Below, piece after piece: positions 33,467 to 42,670 of a stretch of 64,000 bases of DNA. The stretch comes from Faecalispora anaeroviscerum (lineage in GTDB: Bacteria > Bacillota > Clostridia > Oscillospirales > Acutalibacteraceae), in the NCBI RefSeq assembly GCF_947568225.1, contig NZ_CANOOQ010000001.1, positions 992,001 to 1,056,000 of the forward strand, read 5' to 3'. Position 1 is the stretch's first letter. Each line of letters opens with the position of its first letter. The notes under the pieces are model-generated. The model was given only the letters and a program-made list of their open reading frames with translations. It was not told the origin of the DNA and ran no database searches. Both the position numbers and the translations under genes were made by a program.

Positions 33467-33515
33467 AAAAAAAGCCTCCTATCGCAGAATAAAAACTGCG
33501 CCAGGAGGTTTTTTT
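33467..33515. terminator. Bidirectional terminator after the polyamine operon
   Basis: AAAAAAAGCCTCCT and AGGAGGTTTTTTT pair around an inner GCAG/CTGC stem. It lies between the convergent nspC and DUF523 genes. Confidence 0.85.
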
Positions 33516-33519
33516 ATTC

Positions 33520-33936
33520 TTAAATTTCGTCAGCGTCCATTACTTTTACGCCCATATCGAGTAGGGCCTTGGCAAACACACCTTGACCGGGAATCAGTTT
33601 ACCGGAAAAGCTGCCGTCATAAATCTGCCGAACGCCGCAGGTGGGGCTTCTTGGCTGCAAAATAGCCAGATCGACCGGTATTTTTTTGATCTTTTCAAGC
33701 GCTAGACGAACCCCCTCCCGGAATTGTTGATCCACATCATTTCCCAGGCAATCCACCACTTTTCCGTTTTGAATTTCCGCGGGATTGCGCGGAGCGCCCA
33801 AACCGGCCAGTATTTCGGGACAGACAGGGATGATTTCTTTGTCCGCTAAAAACGCGGCGACGCGCGGATGATCATTATTGCCGCCGTCGTATTTACAGTT
33901 TTTGCCGAGCAGGCACGCGCTGACCAGTACCGTCAC
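33520..33936 (-). CDS. DUF523 family protein
   Basis: 138 residues. The family signature is complete: VLVSACLLGKNCKYDGGNN near the start, PVCPEILAGLGAPRNPAEI, and LQPRSPTCGVRQIYDGSFSGKLIPGQGVFA. GTG 33936 follows AAGGGGG by about 7 bases and gives the usual family length; a longer frame to 34050 is less likely. DUF523 proteins are small cysteine-rich cytosolic proteins of unknown role, sometimes linked to sulfur or tRNA chemistry. Confidence 0.85.
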   Translation of the reverse strand: MTVLVSACLLGKNCKYDGGNNDHPRVAAFLADKEIIPVCPEILAGLGAPRNPAEIQNGKVVDCLGNDVDQQFREGVRLALEKIKKIPVDLAILQPRSPTCGVRQIYDGSFSGKLIPGQGVFAKALLDMGVKVMDADEI

Positions 33937-34107
33937 GGAAAGGCCCCCTTTTCTCTCGCAGGATTCCAAAAAGCATCTGCTTTCAGAATCCTGTGTTTTC
34001 ATTTTATTTGTCCTATCATAACACGCATTGCGGCAGATTTCTATTGCCAATCGCTATCTGTTCAGCAAAATAAGGGAGTGGTGACTTACCACTCCCTTTC
34101 TTCATCG

Positions 34108-34413
34108 TTAATTGAGGTTCGATTCAGCAGTATTTTTCTTTTGCTGAAACAGAAATAATTCCAGCAAAGTAGACAGCGGCAGATTTTCCGTAATTAATTT
34201 GAACCGCCGTTCTTTTTCCTTTCGGTAAAGCTGTACCGCCTGCAATGCGGCAAGCTTCCGTTTACTGCATGGCTGAAGCCGGAGCAGGTACTCACAGTCA
34301 TCCACTTGTATCGTCACCTCATAACTCGCATCGAACGTACCGGATTTCCCCTGCTGATTTAAGTACCGGCATACCTGCTCATACTGCTCTTGACAAACTT
34401 TACGGATGATCAT
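34108..34413 (-). CDS. Hypothetical protein, 101 residues
   Basis: Small soluble alpha/beta protein with many basic and aromatic residues. The middle (YEVTIQVDDCEYLLRLQPCSKRKLAALQAVQLYRKEKERR) looks like two strands and a long basic helix. There is no signal peptide or membrane segment. It starts at ATG 34413 behind GGAGGG, divergent from the XRE regulator gene, with a shared 100-base promoter region. I do not recognise a family. Confidence 0.6.
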   Translation of the reverse strand: MIIRKVCQEQYEQVCRYLNQQGKSGTFDASYEVTIQVDDCEYLLRLQPCSKRKLAALQAVQLYRKEKERRFKLITENLPLSTLLELFLFQQKKNTAESNLN

Positions 34414-34442
34414 TTTTTATTCCCTCCTATTTCACGTGCCCA

Positions 34443-34474
34443 ATATTGTACATAACAATATATGTCCATTATAC
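34443..34474. promoter_or_regulatory. Inverted-repeat operator and promoter of the XRE gene
   Basis: ATATTGT (34443-34449) and ACAATAT (34455-34461) form a 7-bp inverted repeat with a 5-base spacer. The -35 TTGTAC (34446-34451), 17-base spacer and -10 TTATAC (34469-34474) of the XRE gene overlap it, as expected for autoregulation by a Cro/CI-type repressor. Confidence 0.6.
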
Positions 34475-34510
34475 GGCATAATAAGGAAAAGTAAAGAGGG
34501 AGGAATAAAA

Positions 34511-34720
34511 ATGATTTCTTACGCTCCATTATGGAAAACCATGAAACAGAAAGGTGCAACCACCTATACCCTAAGAAACAATGGTAAGTCAGAAAATATC
34601 AGTGGTTCTACTCTGGCTAGACTGCAAAAAAATGAGTCTGTATCTACTAATACACTCAATACTCTTTGCGATATTCTCGACTGTAACCTGCCTGATATAG
34701 CCGAATATATACCGGATTAG
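34511..34720 (+). CDS. XRE family (Cro/CI-like) helix-turn-helix regulator
   Basis: 69 residues, a stand-alone HTH of the small Cro/CI type: LWKTMKQKGATTYTLRNNG, a divergent recognition segment ISGSTLARLQKNESVSTNTL, and LNTLCDILDCNLPDIAEYIPD at the end. It probably represses its own promoter through the inverted repeat at 34443-34461. ATG 34511 follows GGGAGG. Base composition is clearly more AT-rich than the neighbours, as for the lipoprotein downstream, which suggests an acquired islet. Confidence 0.85.
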   Translation: MISYAPLWKTMKQKGATTYTLRNNGKSENISGSTLARLQKNESVSTNTLNTLCDILDCNLPDIAEYIPD

Positions 34721-34932
34721 ATGAATGTGAAGTGAACGTCAAATCAGACAGCGTATCGAAAAAAGGTAAAAGAAGTGCGATAATGCATCTAATCACCCAA
34801 AGACACTATCAATCCATGCCGGGAAGGGCTATACCTGCCACACAATGGTAAAAATATATTTGACTATTGGTATATTTATGGATTAAGTTTAGATAGATAT
34901 TTATATCATTAGGAGAGGAAAGAAGAGGAAAA

Positions 34933-35571
34933 ATGAGAGCAAAAGTGTTAATATTTCTGATAGTGACTATTCTATCTGCCAGTTTGATTGGATGTAGTAA
35001 TGAATCCGTATTAAAAAATCAAAACGATGGGACTACTATTAATACTGTTCAAGAACAAGATCGTGCTCCAACTGCAGATGATGAAGTAAAAGAAGATGAT
35101 AATATTAATCTAACTAATTCAACTGAACCATTTGTAGGTAGAATGGCTTTGGATAGTGAAACTGAAAAATTTTTCTATGGAACTTGGAAGGTTGAAAAGC
35201 TTTTGGGATTTGCGAATTCATATAATGATGCTTCTGAATATCCAACAGGGCAAAAAATTATTGATGATGAAATTGTAATTAATAAAGACTTATTTTCATC
35301 AAAAGGGCTAAAAAACTATAGTGATTATCAATATATACTTAAAAATCCACTCTATGAAATTACTATAATATGTTATAACGAAGACGATTTTTATAGAAAT
35401 TTTAAAATGGATCTACTAGGTATAAATATGGATGATGAAATAAAAGAAATACAAGTATCTGACTCTTCTACAGGATTCGGCATACCTATAGGTTTTTTAG
35501 TTGTTAATAATGATAGTCTTATTTTGGAATTAGAGGCAACATGCTTTAAACTAAAAAGGGTCACTGACTAA
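34933..35571 (+). CDS. Orphan lipoprotein in an AT-rich islet
   Basis: 212 residues. The signal peptide ends in the lipobox SLIGC, predicting a lipid anchor at Cys21. An acidic, Asn/Asp-rich linker (about 25-70) precedes a C-terminal globular domain with FYGTWKVEKLLGFA and a later ATCFKLKRV strand, reminiscent of small lipocalin-like beta domains. The gene is strongly AT-rich (many AAA, AAT, ATA codons) against the GC-richer genome, a sign of transfer. ATG 34933 follows AGAAGAGG. I cannot assign a function. Confidence 0.75.
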   Translation: MRAKVLIFLIVTILSASLIGCSNESVLKNQNDGTTINTVQEQDRAPTADDEVKEDDNINLTNSTEPFVGRMALDSETEKFFYGTWKVEKLLGFANSYNDASEYPTGQKIIDDEIVINKDLFSSKGLKNYSDYQYILKNPLYEITIICYNEDDFYRNFKMDLLGINMDDEIKEIQVSDSSTGFGIPIGFLVVNNDSLILELEATCFKLKRVTD

Positions 35572-35638
35572 ATGATTTGAGGTTTTATTAATAAATAATG
35601 TCATTCTTTTAAGATGATCTCTCAGACTGTAGACAAAG

Positions 35639-35665
35639 TCCCGGGCTACCGCCCGGGATTTTTCT
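35639..35665 (+). terminator. Terminator after the lipoprotein gene
   Basis: TCCCGGGC - TACC - GCCCGGGA followed by TTTTTCTTT. Confidence 0.8.
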
Positions 35666-35784
35666 TTGAAAAGTGTCTAAAAGTTCAGTTTCTATAAGGC
35701 CTTGGAGGCACTTTTCTGGTCACGGTTTCAGCCGTATTCCCCGCCGATTTCCGTTTGTTTCCCATAGGTCTAACATCGTTTAAA

Positions 35785-35820
35785 AGATAAGGGAGCGGTT
35801 ATGCTACCGCTCCCTTATCT
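35785..35820. terminator. Terminator of the maltodextrin operon
   Basis: AGATAAGGGAGCGGT (35785-35799) and ACCGCTCCCTTATCT (35806-35820) form a perfect 15-bp stem, with T-runs on both outer sides. It lies 120 bases past the glgP stop. The other bases between 35572 and 35940 hold nothing I recognise. Confidence 0.75.
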
Positions 35821-35940
35821 CTTTTCGCTTTAGAGTAAAATCGTGCTTCTATTTCCTCGATTCGAGAAACATCTTCTTATACAATATATTCCAAATTTCA
35901 TTATTCCAATATACTATCATTTCTAAAAATCATAAAGTTC

Positions 35941-38268
35941 TTATATTCCCCAAATATCCCGCGCGTATTCGCGCACCGTGCGGTCGCTGGAGAACTGCCC
36001 GGCGTGCGCGGTGTTCGCAAGGCACTTGCGCGAGAACTGCTCGGCACTGCGGTAATCGCGGTTGGCGCGCAGCTTTGCATCACAGTAGGACTCAAAATCG
36101 CGCAGCAGGTAATACTGGTCGGGCTTGTGCCACGACGCACCCTTGAGCAGAGAATCGTACAGCTCGCGGAACAATCCGGTGTCGCCGTCGTCCAGCGTGC
36201 CGCCGATCAGGGCATCTACCACGCGGCGAATGCGTGGATTCGACTTGTACAGTGCTTTCGGGTCGTAGGTATCGGCAATTTCAGCGATTTCTTCTACCGT
36301 TGCGCCGAAGATATAATTGTTCTCTTCCCCGGCCTGCTCGACGATTTCGATATTCGCGCCGTCCAGTGTGCCAAGCGTAACCGCGCCGTTCAGCATCAGC
36401 TTCATGTTGCCGGTACCGCTGGCTTCGGTCCCCGCGGTAGAAATCTGCTCGGACACATCCGCCGCAGGAATCAGCTTTTCGGCGTAAGACACATTATAGT
36501 TCTGCACAAACAGCACCTGAATTTTATTTCGCACCTCGGGGTCGGCGTCTACCATGCGGGCAATCTCGTTGATGAATTTAATAATTCCCTTTGCGCGCCG
36601 GTAACCGGGAGCGGCTTTTGCCCCGAACAAAAACACGGTAGGCGTAAAATCTGTCAGCGTGCCGTCTTTAATTGCAAAATAAATATCCAGAATGGAAAAC
36701 GCATTCAGAAGCTGACGCTTATACTCATGCAGTCGCTTGATCTGTACATCGAAAATGAAATCGGGGTTCAGCTCATAGCCATATTCATGAATGCGCACAT
36801 GGTTGCAAAGCTGTATTTTTTTCTGCCGCTTAATCTCCCGGAAGCGCGCGAGCGACGCCGGGTCGTTCAGGTATGGCGTCAGCTTCTGGAGCTGATTCAA
36901 GTCGGTGATCCAACCATCCCCAATGCGCTCGGTAATAAACGCGGAAAGCTCCTGATTGCACAAAGCAAGCCAGCGGCGCTGGGTGATGCCGTTCGTTTTA
37001 TTCTGGAAACGCTCGGGGTACATTCTGTACCACTCGGGCAGTACCACGCTTTTCAGTAGCTCGCTGTGAATTTTCGCCACACCGTTGGTCGTGTGGGAGG
37101 CATACACCGCAAGCCGCGCCATATGGATTTGCCCGCCACTGATGATCTGCAAGGCCGCTCTGTCCTGCTGGGGCAGATTCCGCGCTTTGATTTCGCGGTT
37201 CAGGCTGTTTTGCAGCATGACCACATACGGGTACACCTGCGGCGCGACGGACAGAAACAGCGAAACATCCCATTTTTCCAGTGCTTCAGCCATGATGGTA
37301 TGGTTCGTATACCCAAAGGTATCGCGAACAATCGGGAACGCCTGCTCAAACGAAAGCTGATGCTCCTCCATCAACAGGCGCAGAAGCTCCGGGATCGCGA
37401 TAACCGGGTGCGTATCGTTGAGCTGAATCGCATAGTCCTCGGCAAAATGAGAAAAATCCTCACCGTGGTGGCAAATGGATTCTTGCGTCAGGCTTTGCAG
37501 GGACGCGCTGCTGAAGAAATACTGCTGTTTCAGGCGCAGGCGCTTCCCTGAGGGAGTATCGTCGTTCGGGTACAGCACCGCCGTAATTTCTTCGGCGCGC
37601 ACCCGCTCCTCGACCGCTTCGTCATATTTTTGCAGATTGAACTGCTCGAAATCAAACGCGGAAAGCGGCTCGGCCTGCCAGAGGCGCAAGCGGTTGACGG
37701 TATGCCCGCCCCAGCCGATTACAGGCATATCGTAGGGCACTGCACGTACCGTCTGGTCGGCAAACGAAACCGTAACGGCTTCGCTTTCCCGACGGATTCC
37801 CCAGGGATCGCCGACCTTTTGCCAGTCATCGGCGGTTTCTTTCTGAAAACCCTTTTCAAAATACTGATGGAACAATCCGTATTTGTAGCGGATGCCAAAT
37901 CCGTGCAACGGAAGGCCGTGTGTTGCCGCCGAATCCAGAAAACAGGCGGCAAGCCGACCGAGACCGCCGTTGCCGAGAGCGTCGTCCTCAATACTCTCAA
38001 ACACGCCGGGGTCAAAGCCGTTGCGCCCTAAATACGCGCGGCAGCGCTCCAACAAGCCCAGATTCAGCAGATTGCTGTAAATGAGGCGGCCAAGCAGAAA
38101 TTCCGCCGAAAAATAGCAGGCTTTCTTTCCGGGCTGTTCTGTAAAGGAAAGCGATTTCATCGCCGCTTTGGATACGGCGTTATAAAGCTGAGGGATGGAC
38201 GCTTCCCGCGCCGTAACCCCGTAGTCATAATCCAGATATTGGTCGATCTTCTGTTCAAACTGATTCAT
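35941..38268 (-). CDS. glgP: Glycogen/maltodextrin phosphorylase
   Basis: 775 residues, slightly short for the GT35 family (about 800). It phosphorolyses alpha-1,4-glucans to glucose 1-phosphate. The PLP-site region EASGTGNMKLMLNGAVTLGTLDGANIEI is intact, with DALGNGGLGRLAACFLDS near residue 97 and HEYKRQLLNAF. Position after malQ and a sugar importer points to maltodextrins as substrate. It overlaps the malQ end by 14 bases and is the last gene of the operon. Confidence 0.93.
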   Translation of the reverse strand: MNQFEQKIDQYLDYDYGVTAREASIPQLYNAVSKAAMKSLSFTEQPGKKACYFSAEFLLGRLIYSNLLNLGLLERCRAYLGRNGFDPGVFESIEDDALGNGGLGRLAACFLDSAATHGLPLHGFGIRYKYGLFHQYFEKGFQKETADDWQKVGDPWGIRRESEAVTVSFADQTVRAVPYDMPVIGWGGHTVNRLRLWQAEPLSAFDFEQFNLQKYDEAVEERVRAEEITAVLYPNDDTPSGKRLRLKQQYFFSSASLQSLTQESICHHGEDFSHFAEDYAIQLNDTHPVIAIPELLRLLMEEHQLSFEQAFPIVRDTFGYTNHTIMAEALEKWDVSLFLSVAPQVYPYVVMLQNSLNREIKARNLPQQDRAALQIISGGQIHMARLAVYASHTTNGVAKIHSELLKSVVLPEWYRMYPERFQNKTNGITQRRWLALCNQELSAFITERIGDGWITDLNQLQKLTPYLNDPASLARFREIKRQKKIQLCNHVRIHEYGYELNPDFIFDVQIKRLHEYKRQLLNAFSILDIYFAIKDGTLTDFTPTVFLFGAKAAPGYRRAKGIIKFINEIARMVDADPEVRNKIQVLFVQNYNVSYAEKLIPAADVSEQISTAGTEASGTGNMKLMLNGAVTLGTLDGANIEIVEQAGEENNYIFGATVEEIAEIADTYDPKALYKSNPRIRRVVDALIGGTLDDGDTGLFRELYDSLLKGASWHKPDQYYLLRDFESYCDAKLRANRDYRSAEQFSRKCLANTAHAGQFSSDRTVREYARDIWGI

Positions 38269-39778
38269 GCTTTGTCCCTCCCGAGCATCTTCCGTACAGC
38301 TGCATCATACGACGCAGGTTCTCCGCAAGCTCCGGCGGTATTTGACCGGGAGCCAGACGCCAACGCCAATTCCACCCCAAAGTAGAGGGCGTATTGGTTC
38401 GTGCGGAATTATCCAGCCCCAGCAAATCCTGCATTTGAAAAATCGCGGTATTCGCAACACTGGCATACCCCGCACGGATGAGCGCGGCGGGAACCTCGCG
38501 GTTTGTACTTACATTCAGGTACTCTCGTGCAAAGCGTGTTTTCTTTTGTTTTTGATGCGCGAAAAAGCCCACCAGCGTTTCGTTGTCGTGCGTACCGCCA
38601 TACACTACCAGATTGTGTTCAAAATGAAACGGCAGATTGGAATTGGTTTCGTCACCGTCAAAGGCAAACTGCATCAGCTTCATGCCGGGGTAGCCGCTGA
38701 TTTTGAGCAGCCGGTCCACCTCGGGAATCACGACACCGAGATTTTCGGCAATCACGCGCTTATCCCCCATTACCCCGGCGATTGCCTCGATCAATGGGCG
38801 GCCCGGGCCGGGATTCCACCAGCCGCTCATGGCGGTGGTTTCCTCTGCGGGGATGGAATAGTAATGCGCAATCCCGACAAAATGATCAATGCGAATGATG
38901 TCGTACAGGCGCGCCGAAAAACGCATACGCCGTTGCCACCAGGTAAAGCCGTCGCGCTCCATAAACTCCCAGTCGTACAGCGGGTTGCCCCAAAGCTGAC
39001 CGGTTTCGGAAAACAGATCGGGCGGAACGCCCGCCACCAGAGTGGGCCTGCGCTGCTCGTCGAGCTGAAACTGCTCGCTCTGCGACCACACGTCCGCGCT
39101 GTCGAGCGCAACATAAATGGGGATATCGCCGATAATCTCTATCCCATTTTGATTGGCGTAGGCTTTCAGACGAAACCACTGGCGGAAAAACTCATATTGA
39201 CAGAACTTCCAGAATTCGATCTCATCCGCGTTTCGTTCGCGGCTGGCCCGCAGAACATTCGGCTCGCGCAGACGAAGCTCCTCCGGCCATGCCAGCCATT
39301 CCCTGCCGCCGAACTCCGTTTTCAGCGACATGTACAGCGCGTATTCCTCCAGCCACTCCCCGTTTTCCCCACAAAACAGCAAATAATCCATTGTTTTTTG
39401 GTGCTTGCTGCGAACGAAAGCCTGCCGCAGCACAGCAAAGCGCTTTTTGTACAGCGCCGCATAATCAATATCCACGGGATTCTGCCCGCAGTCTGCCTGT
39501 TCTAAATCTTCAAGGGTTAGCAGTTCCTGCTCCCGCAGAATGTCCAGATCGATTAGATACGGGTTGCCCGCAAATGCCGAAAAGCTCTGGTACGGGCTGT
39601 CACCGTAGCTGGTCGGACCCAGCGGCAGCACCTGCCACCAGCGCTGACCTGCCTGAACCAGAAAATCCACAAAATCATATGCTGCCTGCCCAAAGGTGCC
39701 AATCCCATAGGGGGACGGAAGACTCGTGACCGGCAAAAGGACACCGGCTCCGCGTTCCATTGGTTTTTGCTTTTTCAT
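38255..39778 (-). CDS. malQ: 4-alpha-glucanotransferase (amylomaltase)
   Basis: 507 residues of GH77. The opening RGAGVLLPVTSLPSPYGIGTFG, SYGDSPYQSFSAFAGNPYLI, the nucleophile region RIDHFVGIAHYYSIP and VVYGGTHDNET are all present. It disproportionates short maltodextrins into chains that GlgP can attack. The start at ATG 39778 follows GAGGGG; the frame runs further upstream into the lacI-type gene but that part is not conserved. Confidence 0.95.
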   Translation of the reverse strand: MKKQKPMERGAGVLLPVTSLPSPYGIGTFGQAAYDFVDFLVQAGQRWWQVLPLGPTSYGDSPYQSFSAFAGNPYLIDLDILREQELLTLEDLEQADCGQNPVDIDYAALYKKRFAVLRQAFVRSKHQKTMDYLLFCGENGEWLEEYALYMSLKTEFGGREWLAWPEELRLREPNVLRASRERNADEIEFWKFCQYEFFRQWFRLKAYANQNGIEIIGDIPIYVALDSADVWSQSEQFQLDEQRRPTLVAGVPPDLFSETGQLWGNPLYDWEFMERDGFTWWQRRMRFSARLYDIIRIDHFVGIAHYYSIPAEETTAMSGWWNPGPGRPLIEAIAGVMGDKRVIAENLGVVIPEVDRLLKISGYPGMKLMQFAFDGDETNSNLPFHFEHNLVVYGGTHDNETLVGFFAHQKQKKTRFAREYLNVSTNREVPAALIRAGYASVANTAIFQMQDLLGLDNSARTNTPSTLGWNWRWRLAPGQIPPELAENLRRMMQLYGRCSGGTKHESV

Positions 39779-39779
39779 T

Positions 39780-40826
39780 TTATCCCCTCTCAGCCGTACC
39801 ACCGGCCGGGAAAGCTTCTTCCATAAGGCGAACGCTTTCCCCTTCCCGCAGGTAGAAATCCGCCATCTCGTGAACTGCCCCCGACTGATTTTCAATGCAA
39901 TCAATTAAAATGCTGACCCCGCGCTCTGCCATTTTGGATTTGGACTGTTCTATTGTGGCGAGCTTTGGGTTATAATACTGTGCCAGCTCGATTCCGTCAA
40001 ATCCCATCACAGAAATGTCCTGCGGGATTCTGATCTTGCGGTCGAGCAGGTAACGGCACGCGCCGATCGCCATCACGTCACTCATGGCAAATACCGCGGT
40101 GATCTCCGGCGAGCTTTGGAGCAGCCGCTCCATGGCGTGGTAGCCGCTTTCGTAAGAGAACCGTGCCTTTTGGTAGCTCCGCTCCTCCGGAAACAGAACG
40201 CCGTGTTTCGCAAAGCTCTTTTGGCAGCCGAGATAACGCAGATAGCTGATGCTGTTTGTGTCGAACCGGTTGCCGCCGATCACCCCGATGCTTCGGTGCC
40301 CTTTCTGAATCAGGTATTCCACAGCGCTGGACGCGGCGGCGGTATCGTCGGTACTGACACTGGATAAATGCGAAAAGCCCAAGCCTTCTGCCGCGGTCGC
40401 CACCAGAACGCTCGGCAGAGAAATCATCTCGAAGCCCTCGACAAAATTCTGCAAATTGCCGCCCAGAAACAGCAGGCCGAGCGGCTTGCTTTCACGGATC
40501 AGCTGCTGCGCCTGGCTGACCTCATCATCCTCTTCGTCCAGGTAGCAAACCTGAGCCGTATACCCGGCTTTTTCAATCAGCACCTGCATCTGCTCGAGAA
40601 TGGGGGCGAACAGCATATTCGAAATACCCTTGACCAGAATCGCGATGCTGTTGGTTGCCGTTTGCTTAAGCTGGCGGGCGTTCTGATTGGGAACAAAGCG
40701 GTGCGCCTCAATAACCGCCTGTATCTTTCGCTTTGTTTCCTCACTGACATCGGGATGATTGTTAAGGGCTCGCGATACCGTACTGACCGCAAACCCGGAT
40801 TCCCGCGCAATATCTTTAATCGTCAA
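39780..40826 (-). CDS. LacI family transcriptional regulator (MalR-like)
   Basis: 348 residues. The N-terminal LacI helix-turn-helix (LTIKDIARESGFAVSTVSRALNNHPDVSEETK) is followed by the periplasmic-binding-protein-like sugar domain (about 60-340; IGVIGGNRFDTNS, ITAVFAMSDVMAIGACR, ISVMGFDGIELAQYYNPKLATI). It probably controls the surrounding maltodextrin operon through the AACGTT sites at 44064-44086. TTG 40826 stands about 8 bases after GGGGGC and gives the usual family start. Confidence 0.9.
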   Translation of the reverse strand: MTIKDIARESGFAVSTVSRALNNHPDVSEETKRKIQAVIEAHRFVPNQNARQLKQTATNSIAILVKGISNMLFAPILEQMQVLIEKAGYTAQVCYLDEEDDEVSQAQQLIRESKPLGLLFLGGNLQNFVEGFEMISLPSVLVATAAEGLGFSHLSSVSTDDTAAASSAVEYLIQKGHRSIGVIGGNRFDTNSISYLRYLGCQKSFAKHGVLFPEERSYQKARFSYESGYHAMERLLQSSPEITAVFAMSDVMAIGACRYLLDRKIRIPQDISVMGFDGIELAQYYNPKLATIEQSKSKMAERGVSILIDCIENQSGAVHEMADFYLREGESVRLMEEAFPAGGTAERG

Positions 40827-40861
40827 TACAAACGCCCCCAAGGTGAAATTTAGGCTGATAA

Positions 40862-41698
40862 TTATCCCTTGACCGCGCCGGCCAGAACGCCTTTGATGAT
40901 ATGCTTCTGGCAGGTCAGGTAAAAAATGATGATTGGTATGATGGAAAGCACCAGCATTGCCATCAGCGCGCCCATATCGCGCGAGCCGTACCCTCCCTGC
41001 AAATACTGAATCGCGATTGGCATGGTTCTCACCTTTGTGCCGATGATAAGATACGGCAGCAAAAAGTCATTCCAGATCCACATGGCATTCAGAATCGCCA
41101 CAGTAATAGCCGTGGGGCGCAGGATAGGAAATACGATGAGAAAGAAGGTTTGAATCGGGCTGCAGCCGTCAATCACGGAGGATTCCTCAATATCGACCGG
41201 CACGCTTTTAATAAACCCGCTGAACATGAATACTGACAGCCCTGCGCCGAAACCCAGATAAATAACGATCAGGCCCACAGGGTTATCGAGCCGCGCGAGA
41301 TTCGCAACCTTCACCATGGGGTACATCACCATCTGAAACGGAACCACCATACTGAACACAAATAAATAATAGAGGGCGGAGGTCATCGGACCTTTCACCC
41401 GGGTAATATACCAGGCCGTCATAGAAGTAAAGAGGATAATAGCTGCAACGGAAAAAATCGTAATAAATAAAGAATATCCAAACGCGCGGAAAAAATCAAT
41501 CTTCTGCACGCCATTTACATAGTTATCGATGCCCGAGAAGGTCGTGGCATCCGGCAGTGCAAACGGGGCGTTCGAAATAAAGAGCTGCCCCTTAAAGGAA
41601 TTCATCAGCACCAGAAGAATCGGAATCAAAAACAGGAAAAGCAGAATCAATAAAAATGCAAACAAAATATTATTTACTCTTTTCGCTGTATTCTCCAT
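40862..41698 (-). CDS. Sugar ABC transporter permease (MalG-like)
   Basis: 278 residues with six membrane segments. The EAA loop that docks the ATPase is visible as VDIEESSVIDGCSPIQTFFLIVFPILRP. It pairs with the MalF-like permease encoded directly upstream, whose stop overlaps this start by one base. The likely substrate is maltodextrin, from the phosphorylase and malQ genes. Confidence 0.92.
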   Translation of the reverse strand: MENTAKRVNNILFAFLLILLFLFLIPILLVLMNSFKGQLFISNAPFALPDATTFSGIDNYVNGVQKIDFFRAFGYSLFITIFSVAAIILFTSMTAWYITRVKGPMTSALYYLFVFSMVVPFQMVMYPMVKVANLARLDNPVGLIVIYLGFGAGLSVFMFSGFIKSVPVDIEESSVIDGCSPIQTFFLIVFPILRPTAITVAILNAMWIWNDFLLPYLIIGTKVRTMPIAIQYLQGGYGSRDMGALMAMLVLSIIPIIIFYLTCQKHIIKGVLAGAVKG

Positions 41699-42540
41699 CA
41701 GTTTTCCACCTCCCTGCTGCGGGTCACCATCAGCTGCACCAAAGCGATTCCCGCTACCAGCAGGAAGAACACAACCGCCTTGGCCTGACCGACACCCTCA
41801 TACCCCATGCGGCCGTAGAAGGAATTGAAAATATCCAGAGCCAGCATGGCACTCTGCCGCGCCGGCGCGCCGCCGGTTAAAGCAAAGTTCTGGTCGAACA
41901 GCTTAAACGAATTGGTCAGTGTTAAAAAGGTACAGATCGTAACGGACGGCATCACCAGAGGAACTGTGATATAAAACAGCGTCTGCCTGGGGGAAGCCCC
42001 GTCGATCTGCGCCGCCTCAATCACGTCGCCGGGAATATTCTGGATTCCCGCAATGTAAATAATCATCATATAGCCGATCATCTGCCAGTTCATCAGGACA
42101 ATCAGTCCCCAGAAACCATAACTCGCGTCGAACGTGATGTCAACCCCAAAGTTCAGCAGTACGCCGTTGATGAGCAGCTGCCAGATATAACCCAGCACGA
42201 TGCCGCCAATCAGGTTCGGCATGAAAAATGCAGTGCGAAACAGATTCGTTCCGCGAATGCCGCGTGTGAGCAGCAGCGCCAGTAAAAAGGCCAGCACATT
42301 GATGGTGATGACGGATACGACGGTAAATTTCGCGGTAAAACCCAATGCGTTTAAAAAATTAGAATCTGAAAATGCGCGGACGTAATTGGCCGTTCCTACC
42401 CACTTGGCATTGGTGACCGTGGTGAATTTGGCAAACGACAGATATACGCCCATGAAAAACGGAATTAAAAAAGCGATCACAAACGCAATAACCGTCGGCA
42501 GCGCAAATATGGCGAACTGTTTTTTCAATGTTTTTTGCAT
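41698..42540 (-). CDS. Sugar ABC transporter permease (MalF-like)
   Basis: 280 residues with six membrane segments and the EAA loop IPGDVIEAAQIDGASPRQTLFYITVPLVMP. The short N-terminus is like UgpA/MsmF rather than enteric MalF. It starts at ATG 42540 behind GGGAGAGGG. Confidence 0.92.
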   Translation of the reverse strand: MQKTLKKQFAIFALPTVIAFVIAFLIPFFMGVYLSFAKFTTVTNAKWVGTANYVRAFSDSNFLNALGFTAKFTVVSVITINVLAFLLALLLTRGIRGTNLFRTAFFMPNLIGGIVLGYIWQLLINGVLLNFGVDITFDASYGFWGLIVLMNWQMIGYMMIIYIAGIQNIPGDVIEAAQIDGASPRQTLFYITVPLVMPSVTICTFLTLTNSFKLFDQNFALTGGAPARQSAMLALDIFNSFYGRMGYEGVGQAKAVVFFLLVAGIALVQLMVTRSREVEN

Positions 42541-42605
42541 GCTTCCCTCTCCCTTTCCAAAGCTGTGTGCGCTCCTCCACCGGTTTTTGTCCGTTGGTTT
42601 ATAAA

Positions 42606-42637
42606 AGCCGCTCCACGCCGCAGGGCGTGGAGCGGCT
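42606..42637 (-). terminator. Intercistronic stem-loop after the binding-protein gene
   Basis: AGCCGCTCCACGCC / GGCGTGGAGCGGCT, a perfect 14-bp stem with loop GCAG; on the minus strand TTTATAA follows. It lies between the binding-protein gene and the permease genes, where such hairpins raise the binding protein's share of expression by partial termination or mRNA protection. Confidence 0.65.
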
Positions 42638-42670
42638 CTCCCGTTCTATGAAAACGCAAGCATTTCTTTG

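Noticed and set aside
34721..34930. Decayed transposase or gene fragment between XRE and the lipoprotein
   Set aside because: Short frames such as SERQIRQRIEKR can be read but stop quickly, and no terminal repeats or family motifs are visible.
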